Source of the DNA: Thermosyntropha lipolytica DSM 11003
GTDB lineage: Bacteria; Bacillota; Syntrophomonadia; Syntrophomonadales; Syntrophomonadaceae
Assembly (NCBI RefSeq): GCF_900129805.1
Contig: NZ_FQWY01000006.1
Coordinates: forward strand, 33,178 to 97,177
Direction of reading: 5' to 3'
DNA length: 64,000 bases
The translations under genes and the position numbers were made by a program. Numbering within the stretch: position 1 is the first letter of the stretch; each line of letters begins with the position of its first letter. Below the pieces are notes generated by a model, which was not told where the DNA came from, did no database searches, and worked only from the letters and a program-made list of their open reading frames with translations. Positions 8,982 through 19,772 of this stretch are shown piece by piece.

Positions 8982-10682
8982 CTAAATATTCAAAAAATCT
9001 TTTACTTTAGCCAAAACCTCGGAAACAGCAACTAGTTCTGCATCTTTTTCCCATCTTTTCTTTATTTCTACCTTATTTTCCTTCAGCGATTTGGAACCAA
9101 TAGTAATCCTTACCGGAATACCGATGAGATCAGCATCTTTGAATTTTACCCCGGCTCTCTCATCCCGGTCATCTAGTATAACTTCTATACCAGCAGCAAG
9201 CAAAGTCTTATATATTTCTTCTGCCACCACCCGCAGTTCAGCATCCTTAATGTTTACGGGAACAATTATCACCTGGTAAGGGGCAATAGGAACTGGCCAT
9301 ATGATGCCATCTTCATCATGATTCTGCTCTACCGCAGCTGCCATAGTACGCGAAACCCCTATGCCATAACACCCCATGATAAAAGGTTTTTCCTTGCCAT
9401 CCTGGTCTAAAAAAGTAGCTCCCATGGCTTCAGAGTATTTGGTTCCCAGTTTAAATATATGTCCTACCTCAATCCCGCGCTGAACCTCAAGCTCTTTTCC
9501 ACAAACCGGGCATTTATCCCCTTTAACGGCATTGCGTAAATCAGCAACTGCTTCCGGAACAAAATCCCGCCCCATATTTACATTTATAAGATGGAATCCA
9601 TCTTCATTAGCACCACATACAAAATTGCGCATACGGGCAACCTCCAGATCTGCATATACCTTGCAAGGAAGTCCTACCGGTCCTAAAGAGCCAAATCCCG
9701 CCGCACAAATTTTTCTGACTTCATTTTCCTCAGCCATGGCCAGGTGAGTACAATGGAGGAAATTCTTAAGTTTAGTTTCATTTAACTCCCGGTCTCCTCT
9801 TATTACTACGGCAATAATTTCCCCGTCCGCTTTATACAGCAAAGTCTTTACATGTCTGGATGCCGGCAGTCCCAGGAATCTGGCCACTTCTTCAATAGTC
9901 TTTTGTCCTGGTGTGGCTATCTTTTCCAGGTCTAGCAAGGGTGAAGTATCTTCCTCTTTCGGGGCTAAACAGCTTGCTTTTTCTACATTAGCCGCATAAT
10001 CACAGTTATCACAAAATACTATTTCTGACTCTCCCGTATCAGCCAGAACTACAAACTCATGGCTCTCGCTGCCGCCGATAGCTCCACTATCAGCTTCCAC
10101 CACGCGATATTTAAGATTTAAGCGGTCAAAAACCCTTTTATAAGCTTCATACATCTTGTTATATGAAACATCCAAGCCTTCATAATCAGCATCAAAAGAA
10201 TATAAATCTTTCATTATAAACTCCCTGCCCCGCATCAAGCCAAAACGAGGGCGGATCTCATCACGGTATTTATTCTGAATCTGATACAACATAAGGGGCA
10301 AATCACGATAAGAATGTACATCTGCATTTACCAGGCTGGTAATAAGTTCTTCATGGGTGGGCCCTAAGGCAAAATCACGGTTATGTCTGTCTTTCAGTCT
10401 GAACATTTCTTCCCCATATACAGCCCAGCGCCCTGACTGTTCCCAAAGTTCACGCGGCTGAATAATCGGCATAAGCAGTTCCTGAGCGCCTGCCCTATCC
10501 ATCTCTTCTCTTATGATATTCATAATTTTTCTTAAAACCCGCTGGGCTAAAGGCATATATGTATAAACCCCAGCCGTAGTCTTACGGATAAAACCTGCTC
10601 TTAAAAGCAGCTGATGGCTTACCACTTCTGCCTCACTGGGGACTTCGCGCAAAGTTGGACAAAAAAGCTCTGAATACTTCAA
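8982..10682 (-). CDS. proS: Prolyl-tRNA synthetase (bacterial type, with editing domain)
   Basis: Charges tRNA-Pro with proline. The 566 aa match the bacterial-type enzyme. Class II motif 2 is [13 protein letters not shown] and motif 3 is [14 protein letters not shown] long insertion between them (about 225-390) is the editing domain that removes mischarged alanine. The C-terminal 100 residues are the anticodon-binding domain. The frame is open further upstream, but a TTG codon with an ideal AAGGAGG 8 bases before it gives [13 protein letters not shown], so it is chosen over the longer form that would overlap ispG. Confidence 0.95.
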   Translation of the reverse strand: MKYSELFCPTLREVPSEAEVVSHQLLLRAGFIRKTTAGVYTYMPLAQRVLRKIMNIIREEMDRAGAQELLMPIIQPRELWEQSGRWAVYGEEMFRLKDRHNRDFALGPTHEELITSLVNADVHSYRDLPLMLYQIQNKYRDEIRPRFGLMRGREFIMKDLYSFDADYEGLDVSYNKMYEAYKRVFDRLNLKYRVVEADSGAIGGSESHEFVVLADTGESEIVFCDNCDYAANVEKASCLAPKEEDTSPLLDLEKIATPGQKTIEEVARFLGLPASRHVKTLLYKADGEIIAVVIRGDRELNETKLKNFLHCTHLAMAEENEVRKICAAGFGSLGPVGLPCKVYADLEVARMRNFVCGANEDGFHLINVNMGRDFVPEAVADLRNAVKGDKCPVCGKELEVQRGIEVGHIFKLGTKYSEAMGATFLDQDGKEKPFIMGCYGIGVSRTMAAAVEQNHDEDGIIWPVPIAPYQVIIVPVNIKDAELRVVAEEIYKTLLAAGIEVILDDRDERAGVKFKDADLIGIPVRITIGSKSLKENKVEIKKRWEKDAELVAVSEVLAKVKDFLNI

Positions 10683-10695
10683 TTTCCATACCTCC

Positions 10696-11772
10696 TTAAA
10701 GATCATTGATGCAAGAATTGTCGTCCAGCATGGCATAAATATGCTGCATCAGTTCGGCAGCCATTTCTTCCTCACGCACTTTTTTTACTATCTTGCCTTT
10801 TTTAAAAAGCAAACCATAACCTTTTCCTCCTGCTACTCCTATGTCGGCTTCTTTCGCTTCCCCGGGACCGTTTACCACACAGCCCATAACTGCTACTTTC
10901 AAAGGCTTGTCTATACTGCGCAGTCTGTAATCTATCTCTTCAGCAATTTTAAGTAAATCTATTTCACACCGGCCACAGGTAGGACAGGAAATAAGTTCTG
11001 CTCCCCGGTTCCTGAGCTCTAAGCTGCGCAAGATTTCATAAGCTGCCCATACCTCATCTACCGGATCAGAAGTCAAAGAAACCCTTATCGTATCTCCAAT
11101 ACCTTCATGCAGTAATATCCCTATTCCCAGAGCTGACTTTATAAGCCCTCTATCCTTGGTTCCCGCCTCCGTTATCCCCAGATGTAGAGGATAATCAACT
11201 AAATCTGCCAGCAACCGGTAAGCCTCTACGGTCAAATTTACACTGGACGCTTTCAGGGATACTTTTATATCCTGAAAATCCATATCCTCCAAAATCTTTA
11301 TACTGTTCATTGCACTTTCTACCATAGCCTGCGGAGTTATCCCGCCGTATTTTTCCAGCACACCTTTTTCCAGTGATCCGGCATTAACTCCAATCCTTAT
11401 CGGTATTCCTTTTTCCCGGCAAACTTTCACTACTTCGCGTACCCTTTTTATATCCCCTATGTTTCCCGGATTGATGCGCAGTCCATCAGCCCCGGCTTCT
11501 ACACTTTTTAGAGCCAGCCGGTAATTAAAATGAATATCAGCCACCAGAGGAATAGAAATCTGCTTTTTTATCTCCGCAATAGCTCGGGCTGCTTCTTCAT
11601 CTACTACCGCCACCCTTACTATCTCACATCCCGCTTTTTCTAACGCCTGAATCTGTTTTATCGTTGCCTGTATATCCCGGGTGTCGGTATTAGTCATAGA
11701 CTGAACTACAACCGGATTATCCCCTCCAACTTTAACCGATCCGATATTTATTACCCTCGATTGGCGCCGCAT
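10696..11772 (-). CDS. ispG: 4-hydroxy-3-methylbut-2-en-1-yl diphosphate synthase (IspG/GcpE)
   Basis: Iron-sulfur enzyme of the MEP pathway that converts methylerythritol cyclodiphosphate to HMBPP. The 358 aa form the TIM-barrel plus C-terminal reductase-like domain of bacterial IspG. The [4Fe-4S] ligands are CPTC (C263, C266) and C298 in [11 protein letters not shown]305 is the expected fourth ligand. It lies 4 bases after rseP, and dxr of the same pathway lies two genes upstream in the same unit. Confidence 0.96.
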   Translation of the reverse strand: MRRQSRVINIGSVKVGGDNPVVVQSMTNTDTRDIQATIKQIQALEKAGCEIVRVAVVDEEAARAIAEIKKQISIPLVADIHFNYRLALKSVEAGADGLRINPGNIGDIKRVREVVKVCREKGIPIRIGVNAGSLEKGVLEKYGGITPQAMVESAMNSIKILEDMDFQDIKVSLKASSVNLTVEAYRLLADLVDYPLHLGITEAGTKDRGLIKSALGIGILLHEGIGDTIRVSLTSDPVDEVWAAYEILRSLELRNRGAELISCPTCGRCEIDLLKIAEEIDYRLRSIDKPLKVAVMGCVVNGPGEAKEADIGVAGGKGYGLLFKKGKIVKKVREEEMAAELMQHIYAMLDDNSCINDL

Positions 11773-11776
11773 GATA

Positions 11777-12808
11777 TCATCCTTTTATAAGTTTTACTAT
11801 ATCATTATAAGTTACAATTATTATCAAAAGCATAAGAAAAATAAATCCCAGCCAGTGAATAAAGCCTTCCTTATCAGGCTCGATAGGTTTTCCCCTTACC
11901 AATTCAACCAGGGCAAAGACAATCCGGCTCCCATCCAGGGCCGGAATGGGGAGTAGGTTTAATATCCCTAAATTTATACTTAAAAAGGCGGTAAAACTTA
12001 AGAGAAATACTGTCCCTACCTGCGCTGCTTCCCCCACCAGTTTCGTAATACCTACTGGGCCTGCCAGATCAGCAGCCGAAGCTCCTCCCGTAATCATAAG
12101 CCATAAACCGGAAAGCAAAAGAACGGTAAGCTGATAAGTTTGTTTAAGCCCAATAGCTATAGAATCTATAATATTCTGCTTAGTATAAGTAATTTTATTC
12201 ATAACCCCTATTATGGGTACTCCACTGCTCTCATTCCTAATCGGTTTTACCTTTACCGTTATAAATTTTTCTCCTCTCTGTACCAGCAATTCTACATAAT
12301 CTCCTTCGGGAGTAGCAGCTATTTTGCGGGTAAATTCTTCCCAGGTGTTTATTTTTTCTCCATTCACTTCAACTATGCGGTCATCAGCTCTCAGCCCTGC
12401 TTCATAAGCTGGTTTTCCGGCTATTACTTTCCCTAAAACCGGCTCATCAGAAGCATGAGGTATGCCGATAAAAGTATAAATATATACAAATATAAGAACT
12501 GCCAGTATAAAATTCATAAAAGGCCCGGCAAAAGCTACACTCATCTTCTCCCCGGGAGTACGGCTACTAAAACCATTAGGGTCGCTGTGGTCCCCCGGCT
12601 CTTCTCCGGCCATGCGTACAAAGCCTCCGAGAGGAATAAGCCTTAATGAGTACTCTACTCCATCCTTATTAAAAGAAAAAAGCTTATATCCAAATCCTAA
12701 ACTAAATTCATATACAGGTATGCCAATCCTGCGCGCAACGATAAAATGTCCCCATTCATGCACCAGGATCAAAACAGCAATAATAATCAAAGTAGTTATA
12801 ATTGTCAC
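11777..12808 (-). CDS. rseP: Site-2 intramembrane metalloprotease RseP/RasP
   Basis: Membrane zinc protease of regulated intramembrane proteolysis, cleaving anti-sigma factors and leftover signal peptides. The 343 aa carry the N-terminal metal motif HEWGH (17-21), a single PDZ domain (about 105-190), further transmembrane segments and the C-terminal catalytic LLPIPALDGSR. GTG start with AAGGAGG about 11 bases upstream. It lies 3 bases after dxr; the dxr-rseP-proS neighbourhood is common in Firmicutes, here with ispG between rseP and proS. Confidence 0.95.
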   Translation of the reverse strand: MTIITTLIIIAVLILVHEWGHFIVARRIGIPVYEFSLGFGYKLFSFNKDGVEYSLRLIPLGGFVRMAGEEPGDHSDPNGFSSRTPGEKMSVAFAGPFMNFILAVLIFVYIYTFIGIPHASDEPVLGKVIAGKPAYEAGLRADDRIVEVNGEKINTWEEFTRKIAATPEGDYVELLVQRGEKFITVKVKPIRNESSGVPIIGVMNKITYTKQNIIDSIAIGLKQTYQLTVLLLSGLWLMITGGASAADLAGPVGITKLVGEAAQVGTVFLLSFTAFLSINLGILNLLPIPALDGSRIVFALVELVRGKPIEPDKEGFIHWLGFIFLMLLIIIVTYNDIVKLIKG

Positions 12809-12811
12809 TTT

Positions 12812-13981
12812 TCAATTAGCCTCCTTGAGAACTAAATATTCAGCTTCTTTACGGGCCCAGGCATCGATAGCCAAAATATCGTCCAGAGTCGGCTTTACCA
12901 GGGGTGTATGTTTTTGCATGACTTTTTCCACAATAGCAGGTATGGCCAGAAAGCTTATTTGCCGCCTGATAAATGCCCCTACGGCAACCTCATTAGCCCC
13001 ATTTAAAACGGCCGGCATACTGCCTCCGGTTTTCCCTGCCTGGTAAGCTAAATCCAGAGCCGGAAATTTTACCCGATCTGGCTTGGCAAAATGCAAAGCT
13101 TTAAGGGCAAAAAAGTCTAAAGGAGATGCTAAGGAAACCAGCCTCTCGGGATAGGTCAGGGCATACTGAATAGGTATGCGCATATCAGGAACCCCTAAAT
13201 GAGCGATAAAGGAGCCATCTACTAATTCAACCAGGGAATGGATTATGCTCTCCGGATGAACTAATACTTCAATTCTATCATAATCCACCCCAAAAAGGTG
13301 ATGAGCTTCAATAACCTCCAGCCCCTTATTCATCAGGGTAGCCGAATCAACAGTAATTTTAGGCCCCATTTTCCAGTTGGGATGTTTTAAAGCCATATCA
13401 ACTGTTACCCTGGCCAAATCCTGCAGGCTAAACTCACGAAAAGGTCCTCCAGAAGCAGTAAGCCAGATCTTTTTTAAATTTTTTTCCTCTCCTTTAAGGC
13501 ACTGAAAAATCGCCGAATGTTCACTATCTACGGGAATAATCTGTACTGATCTTGCCCTAGCTTCTTGCATCACAATATCACCGGCTACCACCAGGGTTTC
13601 TTTGTTGGCAAGGCCAATCCTTTTTCCCGCCCTTATAGCTGCTAAAGTCGGTTTTATTCCTACCGCACCACTTACGGCTATCAGAACAAAATCTACTTCT
13701 TCTAAAGAGGCTAGTTCACACATACCTTCTATACCCGCTTTTACTTCAACCCCTGCCGGGCAAAAATCCTTCAATTGCCTGTAGGTATAATCATCGTCTA
13801 CCGCTACTATCTTAGGTTTATACCTTATAATCTGTCTTTTCAGCTCATCAACCTCATCTTTGGCTGCTAAAGCCACTATCTTAAATCTTTCCGGGTATTT
13901 ATCAACTACCTCCAGTGTCTGCCGCCCGATAGAACCGGTAGAGCCTAAAAGCACCAAATTTATGGTATCATTATCTCTCAT
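12812..13981 (-). CDS. dxr: 1-deoxy-D-xylulose 5-phosphate reductoisomerase
   Basis: Second enzyme of the MEP isoprenoid pathway; makes methylerythritol phosphate from DXP using NADPH. At 389 aa it has the NADPH-binding GSTGSIGRQTLEV at the N-terminus, the substrate and metal region PVDSEHSA and the downstream SGGPF. The start is the ATG of MRDNDTINL: it has GGAGG 8 bases upstream and overlaps the stop of the preceding permease gene as ATGA. An upstream in-frame ATG five codons earlier is less well placed. Confidence 0.96.
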   Translation of the reverse strand: MRDNDTINLVLLGSTGSIGRQTLEVVDKYPERFKIVALAAKDEVDELKRQIIRYKPKIVAVDDDYTYRQLKDFCPAGVEVKAGIEGMCELASLEEVDFVLIAVSGAVGIKPTLAAIRAGKRIGLANKETLVVAGDIVMQEARARSVQIIPVDSEHSAIFQCLKGEEKNLKKIWLTASGGPFREFSLQDLARVTVDMALKHPNWKMGPKITVDSATLMNKGLEVIEAHHLFGVDYDRIEVLVHPESIIHSLVELVDGSFIAHLGVPDMRIPIQYALTYPERLVSLASPLDFFALKALHFAKPDRVKFPALDLAYQAGKTGGSMPAVLNGANEVAVGAFIRRQISFLAIPAIVEKVMQKHTPLVKPTLDDILAIDAWARKEAEYLVLKEAN

Positions 13982-15096
13982 GAAGTTGGCCTCCATTTAA
14001 TATTATCAAAAACCCCTGCTTTGTAAGCCGCAATTATCACTACCATCAAAACCGGTCCCAAAACCATGCCAGTTACCCCACCTAACTTCAAACCCACATA
14101 GAGAGAAAATAAAGTAGCCAGCGGATGTAGCCCCAGATTGTCACCTACTATTTTAGGTTCTAAAAACTGCCTTACAGCGGAAATAAGAGTATATAATATT
14201 AAAATCCCTACTGCCAATCTGCTATTGCCAGTAATGAAAAGCCATATTGCCCAAGGGATGAAAAAAATTCCCGGTCCCAATACAGGTAAAATATCTAAAA
14301 GCCCTACAATTATCCCTATTGTAATTATATACTTTACCCCTAAAATTTTAAGTCCTATCATAGTTACAAGGGCAGTTATAGATACCAAAATACTGTAAGC
14401 TTTAAAAAAACCAGTTAGAGCACTAAAAAGCTGAGCGGCTACATTTCTTGTTGGTGATTGAGCCTGCACAGGAATGAACTTAAAAAAGAAAACCCGTATC
14501 AGAGCTCTATCCTTAATTATGAAATAGGTAGCCACCATGGCGATTATTAAAAAAATAAACAGCTCGGGAAGTAAGGCCAGGATTTTTATTAAAAAATTAG
14601 CACTCTGCCCCATCAGGTCTTCTAAACCTTTTAAACTGTTTTGCAAATTCTGCTGTATAGAGTTTTGCAGTTCCGGAGGGATGTTTAGCCTTAAATACCA
14701 CAGCTTTATATCACTCAAGGCATTAACCACATTGGACGTTATATGATCAGAATAGCCAGCAAGTTCCGGCAACATACCGGAAATTTCCCTTACAATTTTA
14801 GCAATCAATAAAGAAATTATACATATAGACCCACCTACAACTAACAGCAAACTAACTATAACCGCGATACTTCTTTTAAAACAAAATCTCTTCTCAAAAA
14901 TATTTACCAGCGGTTCAATTACTACAGCTAGTATAATAGCAATTATAAAAGGCATAAATAGAGCAGGAATATAAGAAAGCAGCTTTCCCAGTATGGGAAA
15001 TACATAAATAAAAAGCAAATAAAAAGCAATCAGTCCCATAACCAGGATAGCCAGTTTAGTCAAAATTTTCAAATACCTCAAAAGTTCAGGTTCCAA
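13978..15096 (-). CDS. AI-2E family transporter/permease
   Basis: A polytopic membrane protein of about 372 aa with two hydrophobic segments near residues 12-60, a long extracytoplasmic loop (about 100-180) and a cluster of C-terminal helices. The segment GLLDILPVLGPGIFFIPWAI and the closing LKLGGVTGMVLGP are typical of the AI-2E/PerM family. Members export quorum signals or serve in Na+/H+ antiport; no substrate can be assigned. A TTG start with GAGGGG six bases upstream is preferred. It sits between cdsA and dxr and overlaps dxr by four bases, so it is expressed with lipid and isoprenoid genes. Confidence 0.85.
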   Translation of the reverse strand: MEPELLRYLKILTKLAILVMGLIAFYLLFIYVFPILGKLLSYIPALFMPFIIAIILAVVIEPLVNIFEKRFCFKRSIAVIVSLLLVVGGSICIISLLIAKIVREISGMLPELAGYSDHITSNVVNALSDIKLWYLRLNIPPELQNSIQQNLQNSLKGLEDLMGQSANFLIKILALLPELFIFLIIAMVATYFIIKDRALIRVFFFKFIPVQAQSPTRNVAAQLFSALTGFFKAYSILVSITALVTMIGLKILGVKYIITIGIIVGLLDILPVLGPGIFFIPWAIWLFITGNSRLAVGILILYTLISAVRQFLEPKIVGDNLGLHPLATLFSLYVGLKLGGVTGMVLGPVLMVVIIAAYKAGVFDNIKWRPTS

Positions 15097-15106
15097 ACAT
15101 ATCCCC

Positions 15107-15910
15107 TCACTTTCCCTGTAGCACCCAAAAAGCAAAGAAATAATAAACTACCGGCAAAACCAGCATAAAACTATCAAATCGGTCCAGGACTCCACCATGT
15201 CCGGGAATAATATGGCCGGCATCTTTTACGCCAAAATACCTCTTTATGCTCGAAGCAAAAAGGTCTCCCAGCTGCGCCATAATGCTGGCTAAAAATCCCA
15301 GAACCAGAACATATCCATAATGCCAGCTGTAGTAAGGAGTAAGTTTAGAAAATACCCAGGCAGCCAAAACACATAAAAATACCCCTCCTGCAGCTCCTTC
15401 CCAGGTTTTCTTCGGACTCAAAACCGGTGTCATCTTATGTTTTCCCCATCTTTTTCCAAATATGTACCCGCCAATATCTGTGCACCAGGTTAAAACAAAA
15501 GTTAAAAGCATTATGATAAAACTATGTTCAAAATGATGCCCTATTTTTAAAGCATAGCCCAATAAAATTCCTATATAGATAGCCCCCCAAAAACTTAAGG
15601 CGGCATCATCAAATTTAATCCGGGGAAAAGCGATTACACTCAATATAATAGTTATTATCAGCACCAGAGTAAGGGAAAATATCATATCCCCATAGTCCAT
15701 CTTACTCTGCCAGAAGCAAATTAACATTAATAAATAACCAGGTATCCACAAGGGCTTTAACCCTTTCTCCTTCATCATCCGGTATATCTCAAAAAGCCCT
15801 ATAATCCCGATAAAGAGGAAAAAAATTTCCCACCATATCCCGCCCAGATAAAGAACCCCTATTATAAGGGGGATGCCAATAACCGCACTTATTACCCTTT
15901 CCTTAAGCAT
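15107..15910 (-). CDS. cdsA: Phosphatidate cytidylyltransferase
   Basis: Integral membrane enzyme that makes CDP-diacylglycerol from phosphatidate and CTP, the precursor of bacterial phospholipids. About 267 aa with seven or eight hydrophobic helices and the C-terminal CdsA signature around KRYFGVKDAGHIIPGHGGVLDRFDS. The ATG of MLKERVISAVIG has an AAGGTG Shine-Dalgarno and overlaps the uppS end by eight bases; a GTG three codons earlier is a weaker alternative. It acts on the same membrane as its neighbour UppS. Confidence 0.95.
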   Translation of the reverse strand: MLKERVISAVIGIPLIIGVLYLGGIWWEIFFLFIGIIGLFEIYRMMKEKGLKPLWIPGYLLMLICFWQSKMDYGDMIFSLTLVLIITIILSVIAFPRIKFDDAALSFWGAIYIGILLGYALKIGHHFEHSFIIMLLTFVLTWCTDIGGYIFGKRWGKHKMTPVLSPKKTWEGAAGGVFLCVLAAWVFSKLTPYYSWHYGYVLVLGFLASIMAQLGDLFASSIKRYFGVKDAGHIIPGHGGVLDRFDSFMLVLPVVYYFFAFWVLQGK

Positions 15911-16670
15911 TCTCTTCACCTTTTTCCTTTATAATTAATCCTCCAAATCTTCTCTCTCTCCTGCTATAATCATCTATAGCTTTTAATAAGTCTTCTTCCG
16001 TAAAATCAGGCCATAATTTATCTGTTATCCATATTTCCGAATAAGCAATCTGCCATAATAAAAAATTGCTTACCCGCATTTCTCCCGCCGTGCGTATCAC
16101 CAGATCAGGATCAGGCATGCCTCGAGTAAATAAAAAGTCAGCAAATAGCCTTTCATCAATATCCTCAGGAGATATCTTGCCTTCTTTAACCAGTCTCCCT
16201 ATTTCCCTGACGGCTTTTATTATCTCCAGCCGCGCTCCATAGTTGAGAGCAATATTAAAAATCATTCCGCTGTTACCTGCTGTCAAATGCAGGGCTTTTT
16301 TAATCGCCATCTGACATTCGAAAGGAAGCTGCAAGTAATCCCCCAGTACATTAATACGAATATTCTGCTCATGTAATTCAGCCAATTCTTTATTTACAAA
16401 TTCCACCAGTAATTTCATTAAATAATCTACTTCCTCACCTGGCCTTTTCCAGTTTTCCGTAGAGAAGGCATAAACTGTTAATATCGGTATATTAAATTTT
16501 ACACATGCCTTTACTACTCGTTTTAAGGCAGCCATACCGGCTCTATGCCCCATAGTACGGGGCATCAGCCTTTTTTTAGCCCAGCGTCCGTTTCCATCCA
16601 TAATTATAGCAATATGATAAGGTATTTTATCAGGCACTTTTACGGTTTTATTCTCTCTGGGTACTGCCAT
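15903..16670 (-). CDS. uppS: Undecaprenyl diphosphate synthase (cis-prenyltransferase)
   Basis: Condenses isopentenyl diphosphate onto farnesyl diphosphate to make the C55 lipid carrier for peptidoglycan. 255 aa. The catalytic aspartate is in IAIIMDGNGRWAKKR, followed by GHRAG, then YAFSTENWKRP and the C-terminal PDLVIRTAGEMRVSNFLLWQ. It follows frr across a 98-base gap that contains a terminator-like hairpin. Confidence 0.96.
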   Translation of the reverse strand: MAVPRENKTVKVPDKIPYHIAIIMDGNGRWAKKRLMPRTMGHRAGMAALKRVVKACVKFNIPILTVYAFSTENWKRPGEEVDYLMKLLVEFVNKELAELHEQNIRINVLGDYLQLPFECQMAIKKALHLTAGNSGMIFNIALNYGARLEIIKAVREIGRLVKEGKISPEDIDERLFADFLFTRGMPDPDLVIRTAGEMRVSNFLLWQIAYSEIWITDKLWPDFTEEDLLKAIDDYSRRERRFGGLIIKEKGEENA

Positions 16671-16697
16671 TATCTATCTTCCCTCATTTCAAATTAT

Positions 16698-16722
16698 AAA
16701 ACCCCCGTTACACTGGGGGTTT
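16698..16722 (-). terminator. Terminator-like hairpin between frr and uppS
   Basis: An 8-bp stem, AAACCCCC against GGGGGTTT, with a short loop; on the minus strand it is followed by TTTTATAATTT. It would end or attenuate transcription leaving frr. The A-rich opposite side could work in the other orientation, but no plus-strand gene is nearby. Confidence 0.65.
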
Positions 16723-16768
16723 ATCATTATTATAGCCTTATTTATATTTTAAGCAAACTACTTATTAT

Positions 16769-17326
16769 TTAAACTTCCATTATATCCTTTTCTTTGGCCT
16801 GTAATATAAGATCAATCTCTTTTACATATTTATCGGTAAGCTTCTGAATATCATCAACCGCTTTTTTAGCTTCATCTTCGGAAACGAGCTTTTCTTTTTC
16901 TTTTCCCTTTATCTCATCATTGGCTTCCCGTCTGATATTACGTACCGCAACCTTGGCATCTTCAGCCCTTTTCTTGGCTACTTTAACTAATTCCTTTCGC
17001 CTCTCTTCCGTAAGCTGGGGAATAGCTACTCTTACCACATTGCCATCATTAGTAGGGGTAACGCCCAGGTCAGATTTCATAATCGCCTTTTCTATCTCCG
17101 GAATAACACTTTTGTCCCAAGGCTGAATTACTAAAAGCCTGGCTTCAGGTACGGTAATATTAGCCAATTGATTTATGGGAGTAGGTGTACCATAATAATT
17201 AACCATAACCTTATCCAGCATAGCCGGATTAGCCCTTCCCGCCCGCAAAGAGGCCAAATCCTGCTTCAGGTGTTCAATTGCTTTTTTCATTCTTTGCTCG
17301 GCATCATTAATGATATCTTTTATCAT
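16769..17326 (-). CDS. frr: Ribosome recycling factor
   Basis: Splits post-termination ribosomes together with EF-G. 185 aa, the family length. The helical bundle starts [20 protein letters not shown], followed by [12 protein letters not shown] and the central beta-domain [16 protein letters not shown]. The ATG with GGGAGGTAAGG upstream is chosen; a slightly earlier in-frame start lies within the pyrH end. It belongs to the conserved rpsB-tsf-pyrH-frr cluster. Confidence 0.97.
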   Translation of the reverse strand: MIKDIINDAEQRMKKAIEHLKQDLASLRAGRANPAMLDKVMVNYYGTPTPINQLANITVPEARLLVIQPWDKSVIPEIEKAIMKSDLGVTPTNDGNVVRVAIPQLTEERRKELVKVAKKRAEDAKVAVRNIRREANDEIKGKEKEKLVSEDEAKKAVDDIQKLTDKYVKEIDLILQAKEKDIMEV

Positions 17327-17330
17327 AACC

Positions 17331-18068
<738 letters not shown>

Positions 18069-18094
18069 TTAATTATTATTATTTATTATATTAT

Positions 18095-18748
18095 CTATTC
18101 ACCCTTAATCTGTGCCATTACCTCAGCCGCAAAGTTGGTTTCTTCTTTTTGTATGCCTTCACCTACTTCATAGCGCACAAATCTTCTTATGTTTATATTT
18201 TCTCCGATTTTAGCAATATGTTCATGTACCAATTCCTGCACAGTTTTATCGGGATCTTTTATAAACGGCTGTTCCAAAAGGCACTTTTCTTTAAAGAACT
18301 TTTCTAAACGTCCCTCAATCATTTTTTCAATAACCTTTTCCGGCTTACCTTCCTCTAGAGCTTGAGCGCGCAAAATCTCTTTCTCATGGTTTATTACTTC
18401 TTCCGGAACTTCTTCACGTCTTACATATTCCGGACTGGAAGCTGCTATCTGCATAGCGATGTCATGTACCAGACTCTTAAATTCATCCGTCTTGGCCACA
18501 AAATCTGTTTCGCAGTTTACTTCTACTAAAACCCCTATTCTTCCTCCCCCATGAATATAAGAAGCTACTATGCCTTCACTGGCAATCCGGCCTGCTTTTT
18601 TAGCTGCTTTAGCCAAACCTTTGGTTCTAAGTTCATCAATCGCCTTTTCTATATCACCATTAGTCGCCATCAAGGCCTTTTTGCAGTCCATCATACCTGC
18701 GCCTGTTCTTTCTCGCAGTTCTTTCACCATTGCTGCTGTTATTTCCAC
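18095..18748 (-). CDS. tsf: Translation elongation factor Ts
   Basis: Guanine nucleotide exchange factor for EF-Tu. 217 aa, the short form. The N-terminal UBA-like module has [19 protein letters not shown], followed by [15 protein letters not shown] and a C-terminal MAQIKGE. GTG start with AGGAGG 9 bases upstream. A terminator-like hairpin separates it from rpsB, which could lower its expression relative to S2. Confidence 0.97.
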   Translation of the reverse strand: MEITAAMVKELRERTGAGMMDCKKALMATNGDIEKAIDELRTKGLAKAAKKAGRIASEGIVASYIHGGGRIGVLVEVNCETDFVAKTDEFKSLVHDIAMQIAASSPEYVRREEVPEEVINHEKEILRAQALEEGKPEKVIEKMIEGRLEKFFKEKCLLEQPFIKDPDKTVQELVHEHIAKIGENINIRRFVRYEVGEGIQKEETNFAAEVMAQIKGE

Positions 18749-18787
18749 TCTTATTTACCTCCTAGCCAAATAAAATTATTCGTAAGA

Positions 18788-18823
18788 AAAGGGGTGCATA
18801 AGATAAAACCTACTCACCCCTTT
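18788..18823 (-). terminator. Hairpin between rpsB and tsf
   Basis: On the minus strand AAAGGGGTG pairs with CACCCCTTT across a loop of about 18 bases and is followed by TCTTACG. The T-run is short, so partial termination or an RNA-stability role is as likely as full termination. Confidence 0.55.
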
Positions 18824-18835
18824 AAAAGCCAAAAG

Positions 18836-19534
18836 CTAAGCCATAACTTGTTCTCCCTGCTTGGCTTCCAGAACGGCATCGGCAATTTTGGAAGTAATAA
18901 GCTTAACCGCTCTGATAGCATCATCATTACCAGGAATTACATAGTCTACTTCATCAGGATCACAATTGGTATCCACAATAGCCACTACCGGTATACCGAG
19001 TTTACGGGCTTCCGCTACGGCAATTTTTTCCTTGCGCGGATCAACAACAAAAAGAGCCCCCGGCAGTTTGTCCATATTTTTGATACCACCTAAAAACCTT
19101 TCTAATCTTTCTCTTTCCTTTAATAATTTGGCAACTTCTTTTTTGGTCAGGACTTCAAAAGCGCCTTCTTCTTCCATGCGCTCTAAGTCTTTAAGACGCT
19201 GAACCCTTTTTTGAATAGTCTTAAAATTGGTAAGCATACCGCCCAGCCAGCGCTGATTGACATAGTACATGCCACAGCGTTCCGCTTCTTCTTTAACACT
19301 TTCCTGGGCCTGCTTCTTGGTGCCGACAAAAAGAATCGACTTGCCTTCAGCAACTACACTTTTAACAAATTCATAAGCCTCATCGAATTTTTTAACTGTT
19401 TGCTGAAGATCAATAATATAAATGCCATTTCTCTCCATATAAATATATGGAGCCATTTTAGGGTTCCATCTGCGCGTCTGGTGTCCAAAATGAACTCCTG
19501 CCTCCAGGAGCTGTTTCATGCTAATTACTGACAC
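18836..19534 (-). CDS. rpsB: 30S ribosomal protein S2
   Basis: Small-subunit ribosomal protein. 232 aa from the chosen GTG start, giving [27 protein letters not shown]. The Shine-Dalgarno AGGAGGT lies 7 bases upstream. The motifs [30 protein letters not shown] and DPRKEKIAV are all present. It is the first gene of the rpsB-tsf-pyrH-frr unit, with its own predicted promoter and a structured leader of about 110 bases. Confidence 0.97.
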   Translation of the reverse strand: MSVISMKQLLEAGVHFGHQTRRWNPKMAPYIYMERNGIYIIDLQQTVKKFDEAYEFVKSVVAEGKSILFVGTKKQAQESVKEEAERCGMYYVNQRWLGGMLTNFKTIQKRVQRLKDLERMEEEGAFEVLTKKEVAKLLKERERLERFLGGIKNMDKLPGALFVVDPRKEKIAVAEARKLGIPVVAIVDTNCDPDEVDYVIPGNDDAIRAVKLITSKIADAVLEAKQGEQVMA

Positions 19535-19584
19535 CGACCGCACCTCCTCTCTTTTTGTTTTTGTCCTCCGCACAAATCATCCTT

Positions 19585-19614
19585 CCTGAAGACTTCGAGC
19601 GAAGCACCCTTCAG
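19585..19614 (-). promoter_or_regulatory. Structured 5' leader of rpsB (nested hairpin)
   Basis: Between the promoter and the rpsB start the minus-strand RNA forms a nested hairpin: an outer CTGAAG/CTTCAG (19586-19591 with 19609-19614) and an inner CTTCG/CGAAG (19593-19597 with 19600-19604). No U-tract follows, so it is not a terminator. Autogenous control by S2 is a reasonable guess by analogy with other ribosomal-protein leaders. Confidence 0.5.
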
Positions 19615-19645
19615 CAAGTCATCGGCGTGTGTAATACCAAGAGAT

Positions 19646-19675
19646 AATATACCACAAGCCTTCCGCCATTTGCAA
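19646..19675 (-). promoter_or_regulatory. Predicted sigma-A promoter of rpsB
   Basis: On the minus strand a -35 TTGCAA (19670-19675), an 18-base spacer and a -10 TATATT (19646-19651). It lies just upstream of the rpsB leader and downstream of the terminator of the flagellar cluster. Confidence 0.55.
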
Positions 19676-19741
19676 TATAAAAGCACCTTATTTTGACTTT
19701 TTTTCTACTAATAATATACCCCTAAAGGCTAGGCTTAAAAC

Positions 19742-19772
19742 AAAAGGTGAAGCTTTAAATTAAGCTCCACCT
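19742..19772 (-). terminator. Terminator at the end of the fla/che cluster
   Basis: On the minus strand GGTGGAGCTT pairs with AAGCTTCACC (one G-U pair), followed by TTTTGTTTT. It starts at the stop codon of the SwrB-like gene and separates the flagellar cluster from rpsB. Confidence 0.8.

Noticed and set aside
10683..10736. Longer proS start overlapping the ispG end
   Set aside because: The TTG with AAGGAGG gives the conserved [12 protein letters not shown] start; the extension is the ispG tail in another frame.
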